NCBI RefSeq assembly: GCF_003313385.1
Contig: NZ_QMHN01000004.1
Coordinates: forward strand, 188,531 to 252,530
Reading direction: 5' to 3'
DNA length: 64,000 nt
DNA from: Pedobacter chitinilyticus
GTDB lineage: Bacteria > Bacteroidota > Bacteroidia > Sphingobacteriales > Sphingobacteriaceae
Shown: piece by piece, positions 7,899 through 15,977 of the stretch
Position numbering within the stretch: the stretch's first letter is position 1
Layout of the letters: every line of letters begins with the position of its first letter
Translations under genes and position numbers: made by a program
The notes under the pieces: model-generated
Databases searched by the model: none
Seen by the model: only the letters and a program-made list of their open reading frames with translations
Told to the model about the DNA's origin: nothing

Positions 7899-9437
7899 AT
7901 GCTTATAAAAACCTATGGAAGCGCCGTTTACGGTGTAGACGCTATTACCATTACTATTGAAATAAATATTGGTCCTGGTAATAAATATTTTATGGTGGGC
8001 CTGCCCGACAATGCCGTAAAAGAAAGTCTTTTTAGGGTAGAAAGCGCCATTCGAATTGCAGGCTACCATATGCCACGCCAAAAAATCCTCGTCAATTTAG
8101 CTCCAGCTGATATCAGGAAAGAAGGCTCGGCTTATGACCTACCCATTGCTATAGGTATCCTAGCAGCTTCGGGACAACTTGATGCTACTTTATTGGAACA
8201 ATATGTAGTGATGGGCGAACTGTCGCTGGACGGTGGCTTACAAAGCATTAAAGGTGCACTGCCCATTGCCATACAAGCTAGGAAAGAAGGTTTTAAAGGC
8301 TTAATACTACCTGCTGCAAATGCCAATGAAGCAGCAATTGTGAACGACATGCAAGTTTACGGGATGGCAAACTTGCTGGAGGTGATCAATTTCTTTAGCG
8401 GAAAGGAAAAGCCACAGCCTGTTTTTGTTGACACCAGAAAGGAATTCTTTAAGCAGATTAATAACTATGAGCAAGACTTCGCCGATGTGAAAGGACAGGA
8501 AAATATCAAAAGAGCTTTGGAAATTGCCGCGGCCGGAGGGCACAATGTGATTTTGATTGGTCCACCAGGAGCTGGAAAAACCATGTTGGCTAAACGTTTG
8601 CCAACCATATTGCCTCCCTTGAACCTAAATGAGGCATTAGAAAGTACCAAAATCTATTCGGTAGCTGGCCGTTTGTTAAGCAATAATGCCTTAATGACCG
8701 AGAGACCTTTTCGTTCGCCCCATCATACCATTTCAGACGTGGCTTTGGTTGGCGGGGGAATGAATCCACAACCAGGAGAGATTTCATTGGCACATAACGG
8801 AGTGCTGTTTTTAGATGAGCTGCCTGAATTTAAGAGAACAGTTTTGGAAGTAATGCGCCAACCTTTGGAAGATCGTAAGGTGAGTATTTCCAGAGCGAAG
8901 TTTTCGGTAGAATACCCAGCTAGTTTTATGTTGGTTGCTTCTATGAATCCGTGTCCCTGTGGCTTTTATAACCATCCAGAGAAGGATTGTGTGTGTGCCC
9001 CAGGGGTAGTGCAAAAGTATTTAAGCAAAATATCTGGTCCTTTGTTGGATAGAATTGATTTGCATGTAGAAGTTACCCCAGTAAACTTTTCCGAATTGTC
9101 ATCATCTCGTTTAGCGGAAAAAAGTGATTTGATCAGGGAGCGGGTAATAAAGGCAAGGGCCGTACAAGATGCTCGGTTTGCAGAGCTAGAAGAGATTCAT
9201 GCCAATGCACAGATGAGTGCCAATATGGTAAGAAATATTTGTCAGATAGGTGAACAAGGGCGTTCGTTGATTAAACAGGCAATGGAAAAACTAGGTTTGT
9301 CTGCCAGAGCTTACGACAGGATTTTGAAAGTGGCGCGTACCATCGCTGATTTGGCCGATAGTGAAGATATTGAAATCGAACATCTAGCCGAGGCCATCCA
9401 TTATCGAAGTCTGGACAGGGAAAGCTGGTCTGGATAG
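7899..9437 (+). CDS. YifB/ComM-family Mg-chelatase-like AAA+ ATPase
   Basis: 512 aa from the ATG at 7899; a TTG at 7881 is in frame, but the family begins MLxKTYGSAV, which matches 7899. Order: N-terminal ChlI-like lid domain (1-165), Walker A GPPGAGKT at about 221-228, Walker B around LFLDELPEF, a zinc-ribbon-like CPCGF...CVCAPG stretch, and a C-terminal domain with RAYDRILKVARTIADL. ComM is a hexameric helicase that extends branch migration during natural transformation; whether this host is competent cannot be seen here. The stop is followed after 5 bp by the repeat island at 9443. Confidence 0.9.
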   Translation: MLIKTYGSAVYGVDAITITIEINIGPGNKYFMVGLPDNAVKESLFRVESAIRIAGYHMPRQKILVNLAPADIRKEGSAYDLPIAIGILAASGQLDATLLEQYVVMGELSLDGGLQSIKGALPIAIQARKEGFKGLILPAANANEAAIVNDMQVYGMANLLEVINFFSGKEKPQPVFVDTRKEFFKQINNYEQDFADVKGQENIKRALEIAAAGGHNVILIGPPGAGKTMLAKRLPTILPPLNLNEALESTKIYSVAGRLLSNNALMTERPFRSPHHTISDVALVGGGMNPQPGEISLAHNGVLFLDELPEFKRTVLEVMRQPLEDRKVSISRAKFSVEYPASFMLVASMNPCPCGFYNHPEKDCVCAPGVVQKYLSKISGPLLDRIDLHVEVTPVNFSELSSSRLAEKSDLIRERVIKARAVQDARFAELEEIHANAQMSANMVRNICQIGEQGRSLIKQAMEKLGLSARAYDRILKVARTIADLADSEDIEIEHLAEAIHYRSLDRESWSG

Positions 9438-9442
9438 ACCAC

Positions 9443-9565
9443 CCGTCATTTCGACCTTGTGGAGAAATCTTTGGACATGCAATTGGAATAGATAAATGAA
9501 AGACTATGCTGGTTAGCAAAGTTCAAAGATCTCTCCGTTGCGCTACGCTCCAGTCGAGATGACGG
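9443..9565. repeat. REPIN-like inverted-repeat unit, copy 1
   Basis: A 123-bp unit bounded by inverted ends: CGTCATTTCGAC at the left and GTCGAGATGACGG at the right. Each half also has a second matching block (GGAGAAATCTTTG at the left, CAAAGATCTCTCC at the right), so the unit is two palindromic repeats facing each other around a unique centre. It starts 6 bp after the ComM-type stop. Confidence 0.85.
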
Positions 9566-9582
9566 GGTAGGATAGCTTGGTT

Positions 9583-9704
9583 CGTCATTTCGACCTTGTG
9601 GAGAAATCTTTGGATATGCAGTAGAGATATGTAAATGAAAGACTATGCTGGTTAGCAAAGTTCAAAGATCTCTCCGTTCCGCTGTGCTCCAGTCGAGATG
9701 ACGG
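9583..9704. repeat. REPIN-like inverted-repeat unit, copy 2 (direct repeat of copy 1)
   Basis: A direct repeat of 9443-9565, nearly identical over its length, with differences mainly in the centre (after the first GGAGAAATCTTTGG block) and near the CGCTACGCTCC segment. Same inverted ends. The two copies are 17 bp apart and together fill most of the gap before the GIY-YIG gene. Confidence 0.85.
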
Positions 9705-9759
9705 ACAAGGATAGGCAATTCGTAAATAATAAAAGACAATTTTTTAATCCAAAAGGAAC

Positions 9760-10059
9760 ATGGTAAGAGGCGGCTGTATTTATATCACGACTAATTATCA
9801 AAGAAGTACACTGTATATTGGAGTAACTTCTGATTTACCATACAGGATTTATCAGCATCGATCAAAAGTTTATCCCGCTTCATTTACAGCAAAATATGAT
9901 TTAACTTTATGTGTTTATTACGAAGTATTTACAACTATTCAGGAAGCTATAGCAAGAGAGAAACAATTAAAAAGATGGAGCAGGACCAAAAAGGAGATGT
10001 TGATTAATCAAATAAATAGGGAATGGAAAGATTTAAGCTCAGAAATATTGGAATGGTGA
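9760..10059 (+). CDS. GIY-YIG nuclease-domain protein
   Basis: 99 aa, single-domain GIY-YIG protein: CIYITTN (GIY strand), TLYIGVTSDLPYRIYQH (YIG strand with the conserved Arg), then YYEVFTTIQEAIAREKQLKRW, which carries the metal-binding Glu, and a W(K)xLS tail typical of the small UPF0213-like group. Such proteins nick or cut DNA; many are uncharacterised. The ATG at 9760 gives a normal N terminus. It sits alone between two full repeat units (9443-9704) and a half unit (10137-10187), and on the opposite strand from the helicase cluster. Domain call is firm; link to the repeats is inference. Confidence 0.88.
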   Translation: MVRGGCIYITTNYQRSTLYIGVTSDLPYRIYQHRSKVYPASFTAKYDLTLCVYYEVFTTIQEAIAREKQLKRWSRTKKEMLINQINREWKDLSSEILEW

Positions 10060-10136
10060 TGGCAGTTAGCTCGTTATTTAGAGCGTAGCTAAGAACGGAA
10101 GCTTAACGAAGTTAAATCTTGCATATGAATATTTGC

Positions 10137-10187
10137 AGCAAAGTTCAAAGATCTCTCCGTTACGCTACGCTCCAGTCGAGATGACGG
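10137..10187. repeat. Right half of the REPIN-like unit, copy 3
   Basis: Matches the right 50 bp of the units at 9443 and 9583 (GCAAAGTTCAAAGATCTCTCC then the TACGCTCCAGTCGAGATGACGG end, given here in two parts). The left half is not visible upstream, so this is a truncated or solo repeat 78 bp after the GIY-YIG stop. Confidence 0.8.
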
Positions 10188-10195
10188 TTAGTGGT

Positions 10196-10426
10196 TTACT
10201 TCAAAAAATGTTGGTCAATCACAGCACCAATATCTTCTACCTCATCATTCTCCTCTACTACAGGAAGGTCAGTTTTATAATCAATGCGCATCCATTTATG
10301 GTTGCTGTTCTTTAGAATTTGTAGATACTCAGCGCCCATTTTAAAAATGGTGTAAGTATTCTCTTCTTCGGGAATAACCTCGTAAATGGCACCGCGAAGT
10401 TTAAAATGAAAAGATTCTCCCATCAT
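10196..10426 (-). CDS. Small acidic protein, paralog of neighbour
   Basis: 76 aa, family not recognised. It aligns with the next gene along most of its length: both have a short F-x-L opening, YTI(F/Y)K..(A/K)EYLQI in the centre, a W-(M/I)-(R/K)-(I/F)-D strand and an acidic E/D-rich stretch before the end. The pattern suggests a small all-beta fold with a charged tail. The start (10426) overlaps the stop of the upstream paralog, giving translational coupling; a second ATG follows at once. Downstream of the SNF2 helicase on the same strand. Confidence 0.65.
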   Translation of the reverse strand: MMGESFHFKLRGAIYEVIPEEENTYTIFKMGAEYLQILKNSNHKWMRIDYKTDLPVVEENDEVEDIGAVIDQHFLK

Positions 10427-10686
10427 TAAAATTCCTCTTCATTATCCTCATCCTCTTCCTCTGGTTCTTCTTTATATGCGGCAATTAGTTTGCCCAAAGC
10501 ATTTACTTCCTCATCAGGTTCAAATACAGGGGTGCCCGTTTCTTTGTCGAATTTAATCCATTGTTCTCCATCATCCTTCTGGATCTGAAGATATTCTTTC
10601 CCATCTTTGTAAATGGTGTAAGTTTCGTCCCCTTCTGGGAAAACAGCATAATCAACGTTGTTGAATGTTAAATCGAATGGCTGCAT
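10426..10686 (-). CDS. Small acidic protein with Glu/Asp-rich tail
   Basis: 86 aa, no named family recognised. The core (FDLTFNNVDYAVFPEGDETY, then TIYKDGKEYLQIQKDD) matches the neighbouring 76-aa protein; the last 15 residues are almost all Glu and Asp. No signal peptide or membrane helix, so probably cytoplasmic. It begins 57 bp after the helicase stop on the same strand, so helicase and both small proteins are likely one transcript. The acidic tail could mimic nucleic acid or bind a basic partner, but nothing here proves it. Confidence 0.68.
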   Translation of the reverse strand: MQPFDLTFNNVDYAVFPEGDETYTIYKDGKEYLQIQKDDGEQWIKFDKETGTPVFEPDEEVNALGKLIAAYKEEPEEEDEDNEEEF

Positions 10687-10743
10687 GTTTAAGTAAAAAG
10701 TTTAAAGTCAAAGGTAAGAAATAGCAAATACTAATTGCGATGA

Positions 10744-13641
10744 TTAAGCCAAAAGTTCCTGGATATCTTCTTTGCTTAATGATTTAAAGAAGCTCTCTTC
10801 AGTAGTGATTAACGAGCTGGCCAGCGATTTTTTACGTTGTTGTAAGGCCAGTATTTTTTCCTCCACCGTGTCCTTAGAGATGAACTTGTAAATGAACACT
10901 TTTTTCTCCTGTCCAATACGATGTGTACGGTCAATGGCTTGTTGTTCAATAGCAGGATTCCACCACGGGTCTAAAATAAACACATAATCCGCCTGTGTAA
11001 GGTTTAAACCTACACCACCCGCTTTAATAGAAATTAAGAAAACTTTTATTTCCTCGTTCTGCTGAAAATCAGCTACAATCTCCCCACGGTTTTTGGTACT
11101 TCCATCAAGATAGCTATAATTGATTTGCTGTTTGTCCAGATGCTTTCTGAAAATTTCCAGGTGTTTTACAAATTGAGAGAAAATGAGCACTTTATGGCCA
11201 CCGACAAGCACATTGTCCAAAGTGTGCATTACGTTCTCAAATTTGCCCGAATCAGAAGTATAAGCCTCGTCAATCATCACAGGGTGATTAGCTAATTGGC
11301 GCAAGGCCGTTAAACCTTGCAAAATCTGGATCTGCTTTTTGGCATAGGTGCCATTATCCATATTGCTCAGCAAATCATTACGGTAGGCCGATTTGGTTTT
11401 TTCGTAATAACTGGCCTGATCCTCGCTCATATCACAATAAAAGATATGTTCCGTTTTAGGAGGTAGTTCTGCCGCTACCTGCTCTTTAGTACGACGCAAC
11501 ACAAAAGGCTTAATAATGGCTTGTAGTTTCCTGGCTTTGTCCTCATCCTTGCGTTTTTCAATGGCCTGCACATACTCCTCGTTAAAAAAGGATTGCGTAC
11601 CCAACAAACCAGGATTTAAGAAAGTAAGCTGCGTCCAAAGGTCGCTTACCGAGTTTTCTATCGGTGTACCGCTCAGTACCAGCTTATGTCTCGATTTTAA
11701 GGTTCTTACCGCTTTGAAAGATTTAGAAGAAGGATTTTTAATGTTCTGGCTTTCGTCTAAAATAATGTAGTTGAAATAAAATCCCTGTAATAAATCCACA
11801 TCCACACGGGTAACACCGTAAGTGGTGACCACCACATCATATTTGTCTAAATGCGCAAGGTCTTTATTACGATTAGTACCTGTATGAGATAATATTTTTA
11901 ACGCAGGCGTAAATTTTTTTGCCTCATTAAGCCAGTTGTAAATCAAAGAAGTAGGCATGATGATCAGCGAAGTGCTATGCTTTTCTGCCAACACATCTTC
12001 CTCCTTTATTTTTTGAAGCATGGCCAAAGTTTGAATGGTTTTACCCAAACCCATATCGTCGGCCAAGCAGCCACCAAAGTTATATTCGCGTAAAAAACTG
12101 AACCAATTGTAGCCCGCTTTTTGGTAGTGACGCAAATCGCCCTTGAAATTCTCGGGCATCGAAAAATCATCGATTTGCTCAAAATCGTTCAGCTTTTGAA
12201 GTTTGCGGTCAAGCGTTACGTTGGCAATGCTATCCTCTGCCAAATCGTTAATTAAACCAATGTGAAACTTCTTCAGCTTCAGATGCTTGTTGCCATCGGC
12301 CAAACTAAATAGGCTACTATATTGTGTAAACCACTTTTCAGGAATAATGGCAATATCCCCATCAGGCAAAATAAACTCCCTTTTTTTATGTAGGATATGT
12401 TGTTTTAAGGAAATAAAAGGAATAGGATGAATGCCAAAGTAAACAATGGCATTAATGTCAAACCAGTCATTGTCTTCTTTAATTTCGAAATCAATTTTAT
12501 TGCTGCCCAGCACAAAACGTTTGGCACTGCTGGCCTGTTCTATGTCAAAACCTTTTTCCTTTAGCGTATCAATATGCTCATTTACCCAACTAATAATGGC
12601 GTAAGAAGCATTGTGGTTCTCATTAAGATTGGGCAGTTCCAAATGATGGAAAAGCGCACTCACTTTTTTCAAACCTAAACCAGTCAAGAAATCAAACTGC
12701 TGTTTTTCCCATTCAATATTTCGCTTAATGCGGATAAAGGTATAGTTATCGCCATCCTTTTGCAGCCTAACGGTCACTTTGTGCTCGTTGCCCATGGCAA
12801 AAGAATAGCTGCCATATTTAAAATACAGCTGTATTTGAGAAACGCCGTTCTCTACATAAATGACCTTTATCGTGGCTTTCGCCTCATGCTTTTCGGTTTT
12901 AATTTCAAAACCCTCGGCATAAACGTGGTACTTCTCAATCAACGGTGCTACAAACTTTTCAAAGTAAGTTGCCTCCGTCGCTTTAGGAATGGTGATGTAA
13001 CGTTTGTTGAGGAAAGGAGTCAGTTTTTTGCCTTCAAAATCCTGCTCAAAAAAGTACAGTACATCATTAAGCAATAGCCAAGCGGGCTGATTACAAATGA
13101 CCTGTGCCTCCTTAAACATAAAATCAATGCGCATCCCTTGGTATTTAATGGTAGGGAAATAGCGGGTTTCCACTTCGTTTCTCCTGAAGTGGAACAAAAT
13201 GGTCGAGGCTTCGATAGCCAGTTCAATTTTTCGCTCCGCAGGCCAGCCGTCTTTATCCATCAGGTAAAGACCGCCTTTGGTTTTAAGGATCTCCAGTACT
13301 TCTGTCAGTTTCTTTTCAATTTTAGGACGTACCGAATCATAAAACTTTTGGTCGTAAAACTTGCTGAAAAACTCGAAGGGCCTGATGGCTTTTTTGTGAT
13401 ATTTTTTGATGATAAAATCCTGTTCGGTTTCATCAAGGATTTTAATCAACTTAAAATCCAGCTCGGTTAAATGTTTGGCAAACTCCTGCGCCGTATGTGT
13501 AAACAAACGCTGGTAGGTCAACGAAAAATCGCCTTGTGGATTGAGCTGAACAATATGTGGTTCAATTAAATAGCCCAGGTAATCGTGTTTGCATAAAGAA
13601 TACACAATTTGACAAGGAGCTGAACTATTTACTCGTAACAT
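10744..13641 (-). CDS. SNF2-family DEAD/DEAH-type helicase
   Basis: 965 aa. The C-terminal half is a SNF2 ATPase: Walker A in DDMGLGKTIQTLAML, the Walker B/DExx box reads DESQ in LDESQNIKN, motif III LSGTPIENS, and the last domain ends with motif VI QAIDRTHRIGQ. The N-terminal 450 residues have no clear motif and match the long N-terminal regions of bacterial SNF2 proteins that act on DNA or RNA polymerase (RapA-like role is a family possibility only). ATG at 13641. The two small acidic genes downstream on the same strand are probably co-transcribed. Confidence 0.92.
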   Translation of the reverse strand: MLRVNSSAPCQIVYSLCKHDYLGYLIEPHIVQLNPQGDFSLTYQRLFTHTAQEFAKHLTELDFKLIKILDETEQDFIIKKYHKKAIRPFEFFSKFYDQKFYDSVRPKIEKKLTEVLEILKTKGGLYLMDKDGWPAERKIELAIEASTILFHFRRNEVETRYFPTIKYQGMRIDFMFKEAQVICNQPAWLLLNDVLYFFEQDFEGKKLTPFLNKRYITIPKATEATYFEKFVAPLIEKYHVYAEGFEIKTEKHEAKATIKVIYVENGVSQIQLYFKYGSYSFAMGNEHKVTVRLQKDGDNYTFIRIKRNIEWEKQQFDFLTGLGLKKVSALFHHLELPNLNENHNASYAIISWVNEHIDTLKEKGFDIEQASSAKRFVLGSNKIDFEIKEDNDWFDINAIVYFGIHPIPFISLKQHILHKKREFILPDGDIAIIPEKWFTQYSSLFSLADGNKHLKLKKFHIGLINDLAEDSIANVTLDRKLQKLNDFEQIDDFSMPENFKGDLRHYQKAGYNWFSFLREYNFGGCLADDMGLGKTIQTLAMLQKIKEEDVLAEKHSTSLIIMPTSLIYNWLNEAKKFTPALKILSHTGTNRNKDLAHLDKYDVVVTTYGVTRVDVDLLQGFYFNYIILDESQNIKNPSSKSFKAVRTLKSRHKLVLSGTPIENSVSDLWTQLTFLNPGLLGTQSFFNEEYVQAIEKRKDEDKARKLQAIIKPFVLRRTKEQVAAELPPKTEHIFYCDMSEDQASYYEKTKSAYRNDLLSNMDNGTYAKKQIQILQGLTALRQLANHPVMIDEAYTSDSGKFENVMHTLDNVLVGGHKVLIFSQFVKHLEIFRKHLDKQQINYSYLDGSTKNRGEIVADFQQNEEIKVFLISIKAGGVGLNLTQADYVFILDPWWNPAIEQQAIDRTHRIGQEKKVFIYKFISKDTVEEKILALQQRKKSLASSLITTEESFFKSLSKEDIQELLA

Positions 13642-14513
13642 TAATTAAAGGCTAAAACAATTAAAAGGTAAGCTGTTAAAAAATTTTAAACTTACAGCAA
13701 ATACTTGTTTTTTCAAAGCAAAGCCTAAAAATTATGTTACCATAGGAATGGATAAGGATCAACCTCGTAGGTTTAACTTTTGTTTAATATTGTTTTTTAT
13801 CGGTAAGGTTGAGGGCTTCGCCGTTTAAAAACCTGCGAGGTTTGGTGGGATGGTTTTATTTGGAATGTTTAAGAGGTTTTCATTTGAAAAGCAATTTGCT
13901 ACTACTATTTAAGTTCAGCCCCGCTGACCTGTCCTGATATTTCGGGATCCATTCCAAAGCCGCACTTGCTTTGCTCGCTTGCGGGTTTTCCATTGCTGTC
14001 GGGTTTAGTTGGCAAGGGCATTGCACAGATGATTGCTTGTCATCCTGAACACTAGTGAAGGATCTATTGGTTAAGTGGTAATCATGCTTTGCGTCACTTT
14101 GCTAATACTTCAAATCGTTTTGCGGTTAAATTTTAACGCAAAGAAAAAGGATAGTGACGCTAAGAACGCAAAGCTGGGATTTTTAAACTTATGCGCTTTA
14201 GGAGATCCTTCGCTGCGCTCTAGATAACACTACCAACAATTGCGCTACAAGTAGATGACTACCTGATAAAGAATTTCTTCTCCAAAAAAAATCTATCTCC
14301 ATGTTCATTACTTTAAGTTGAACGCAAAATCTTAAAAAAATTAGTTGGCGTTCGTCGAAAAATTACAGGCGTTGGTCTAAGGTTAATTGCTTATGGTATA
14401 AAACACTAAATATGCATGCAACCTTTTGGTGTTCAGTAAGTCTTATTATCGAAAGCTTTCCAAAATGGATGGCACCCAAAAAAAGAAATTAAAGACATTA
14501 AAATAAGAACATC
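13642..14513. other. Gene-free gap with decayed palindromic repeats
   Basis: 872 bp with no convincing gene. It holds a pair of AACCTCGTAGGTTT (13761-13774) and AAACCTGCGAGGTTT (13829-13843) palindromes, a stretch at about 13916-14014 resembling a degraded copy of the 33590/52606 elements (AGCCCCGCTGA ... GTCGGGTTTAG), a TCATCCTGAACACTAGTGAAGGATCT-type fragment near 14040 split over two repeat halves, and a GCGTCACTTTGC / GTGACGC inverted pair at about 14091-14160. The promoter of the gene at 14514 must lie at the right end, but no clear -33/-7 pair was found. Confidence 0.6.
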
Positions 14514-15173
14514 ATGAAAACTTCTATTAAAAATTTATTCGCAGCTGTATTAGGTTTAGTAGTAATGAGCAGCTCAGCTTTCGCAACCGAAAGCGGTAAA
14601 AACAACAACAATACTAACGCTAAAGAAAAAAACTTTACCATTTTAAACGAGGTAAAAAACATCAACAAAATTGTGGCTACTGGCAACGTTGAAGTTTTTG
14701 TAGTACAAGCGTCAACTGAAAGCGTAAAAGTGTACGACAGCTACTATTCGAAAAATGCGTTGGTACAACAAAAAGATGGCGTGTTGCGCATCAGCTCTTT
14801 CGAAAAGGAGCCACTATCGGTAACGGTTTATGTCCGCAACTTAACTGCTATTGAGGCTGGAAACAATGCAGTAGTAAAAACTTTTGGTAAAGTAAGCTTC
14901 CTAACTTTGGATGTGGTGTTGAAAGATAAAGCAACTGCCGATATCAATGCTAAAACCGTTAACCTTTACACTTCCGTAACAGATAACGCCAGCTTAAAAT
15001 TAAGCGGTTCAACTGAAGAGCACTTCGCTTTAATGGGAACCTCAGCTAAAATGAGCACAGGACAGTTCATTGCAGGTACTTCAGATATCAAATCTATTGC
15101 ACCTAAATATGTGGCGCAAGCTAAAGTGGCTACACCTACTTTAGAAAGCATTGCTGCTGATTTGGCAAAATAA
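14514..15173 (+). CDS. Secreted DUF2807 (GIN-domain-like) protein
   Basis: 219 aa with signal peptide MKTSIKNLFAAVLGLVVMSS plus SAFA. The mature part is a repeat-like beta structure of the DUF2807 type (putative autotransporter adhesin head, GIN domain): KNINKIVATGNVEVFVVQA, then LRISSF, LTAIEAGNNAVVKTFG and ASLKLSG strands spaced regularly. The family is common in Bacteroidota and probably sits at the cell surface or in the periplasm; function is not established. It stands alone between a repeat-rich gap and a good terminator at 15207. Confidence 0.78.
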   Translation: MKTSIKNLFAAVLGLVVMSSSAFATESGKNNNNTNAKEKNFTILNEVKNINKIVATGNVEVFVVQASTESVKVYDSYYSKNALVQQKDGVLRISSFEKEPLSVTVYVRNLTAIEAGNNAVVKTFGKVSFLTLDVVLKDKATADINAKTVNLYTSVTDNASLKLSGSTEEHFALMGTSAKMSTGQFIAGTSDIKSIAPKYVAQAKVATPTLESIAADLAK

Positions 15174-15206
15174 AATCCGCTCCCGCAAAGGGCTCTACAT
15201 AAATGT

Positions 15207-15240
15207 AAAAGGGCAGTTCGAATATTGGACTGCCCTTTTT
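15207..15240 (+). terminator. Terminator after the DUF2807 gene
   Basis: AAAAGGGCAGT (15207-15217) pairs with ACTGCCCTTTTT (15229-15240), 33 bp after the stop at 15173, with a terminal T run. Confidence 0.88.
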
Positions 15241-15305
15241 GGTTTTTTGGCGAGATTGGTTTTTCAAGCCTATTTAATTATCTTGCATTAAACTACCTTG
15301 AAATC

Positions 15306-15899
15306 ATGCTAAATTTATCTACCTCAGAAAGCTACGAGCGGCTATTCGCTGTGTTTTCGCAATTCCATCCTTTATCTCAATCGCTTAAAGACGCTATTGT
15401 TAGCCATAGTAAGTTGATTGATGCCTCCAAAAAAGAGCTACTGCTAATTGAGGGCGAAAAAAGTGACAAGATCTATTTTATTGTAAAGGGCGCAATAAGG
15501 ATATACTACCTCAATAAAGATGGGCACGAAAAAAACACTTGGTTTTTGTTCGAAAACGAATTGGTGGTCTCTGTGTATAGTTTTTTTGCCTCGCAAGCTA
15601 GCTTCGAGTACGTTAAAACCATGGAAGACTGCTCGCTCATTGTACTGAGCAGAAAAAAGCTGGAGCAGCTTTACGAGAAATTTCTATCGTTTAATATCAT
15701 TGGCCGAAAGCTCACTGAGCTTTATTATATCCGTAACGAAGCGCAGGCCAATTCACTGCGCATGCACTCTGCAAAGGAACGCTATGGCCAGTTATTAGCC
15801 TCTCAACCGCAAATTTTACAAAGGGTTTCGCTAGGGCACATTGCCTCTTATTTGGGCATTTCTGCCGAAACCCTGAGCCGTATCAGAAGCCAACGTTAA
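15306..15899 (+). CDS. Crp/Fnr-family transcriptional regulator
   Basis: 197 aa from the ATG at 15306. A longer in-frame reading from 15225 overlaps the terminator hairpin and adds an unlikely hydrophobic leader, so it is rejected. Residues about 20-110 form the cyclic-nucleotide-binding-type jelly roll (LLIEGEKSDKIYFIVKGAIR, then NELVVSVYSFF); the C terminus has a helix-turn-helix (SLGHIASYLGISAETLSRIR). There is no cysteine cluster for an Fe-S sensor. A 22-bp FNR-box-like palindrome lies 10 bp after the stop and overlaps the promoter of the next gene, making that gene the likely target. Confidence 0.88.
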   Translation: MLNLSTSESYERLFAVFSQFHPLSQSLKDAIVSHSKLIDASKKELLLIEGEKSDKIYFIVKGAIRIYYLNKDGHEKNTWFLFENELVVSVYSFFASQASFEYVKTMEDCSLIVLSRKKLEQLYEKFLSFNIIGRKLTELYYIRNEAQANSLRMHSAKERYGQLLASQPQILQRVSLGHIASYLGISAETLSRIRSQR

Positions 15900-15908
15900 T
15901 TATTTTCA

Positions 15909-15930
15909 TTTTTTGACATTTGTCAAAAAA
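15909..15930. promoter_or_regulatory. FNR-box-like perfect palindrome (probable operator)
   Basis: Arms TTTTTTGACA (15909-15918) and TGTCAAAAAA (15921-15930) are exact reverse complements around a 2-bp centre. The core TTGAC-N4-GTCAA resembles the TTGAT-N4-ATCAA site of FNR proteins. It lies between a Crp/Fnr-type gene and the lipoprotein gene at 15978, and its right arm contains the candidate -33 TTTG box. Confidence 0.65.
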
Positions 15931-15947
15931 CGGGCAGAGGTACTTTG
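15919..15947 (+). promoter_or_regulatory. Candidate Bacteroidota promoter for the 15978 gene
   Basis: TTTG at 15919-15922 as -33 element, 18-bp spacer, and TACTTTG at 15941-15947 as a -7 element close to TAnnTTTG. The start codon follows 31 bp later. The -33 box lies inside the palindrome at 15909-15930, so a bound regulator would directly affect this promoter. Confidence 0.5.
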
Positions 15948-15977
15948 ATAGTTTTGGGATACAAAAATCTCTGAATT

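Noticed and set aside
9446..9658. Minus-strand open frames across the repeats at 9271-9658
   Set aside because: They read through the two direct repeat copies, giving the same peptide twice, with no family match.
13642..14513. Insertion sequence or transposase remnant
   Set aside because: No frame with transposase motifs; only short palindromes and degraded repeat ends.
15225..15305. Longer N terminus for the Crp/Fnr gene
   Set aside because: It begins inside the terminator hairpin at 15207-15240 and adds a hydrophobic stretch foreign to the family.
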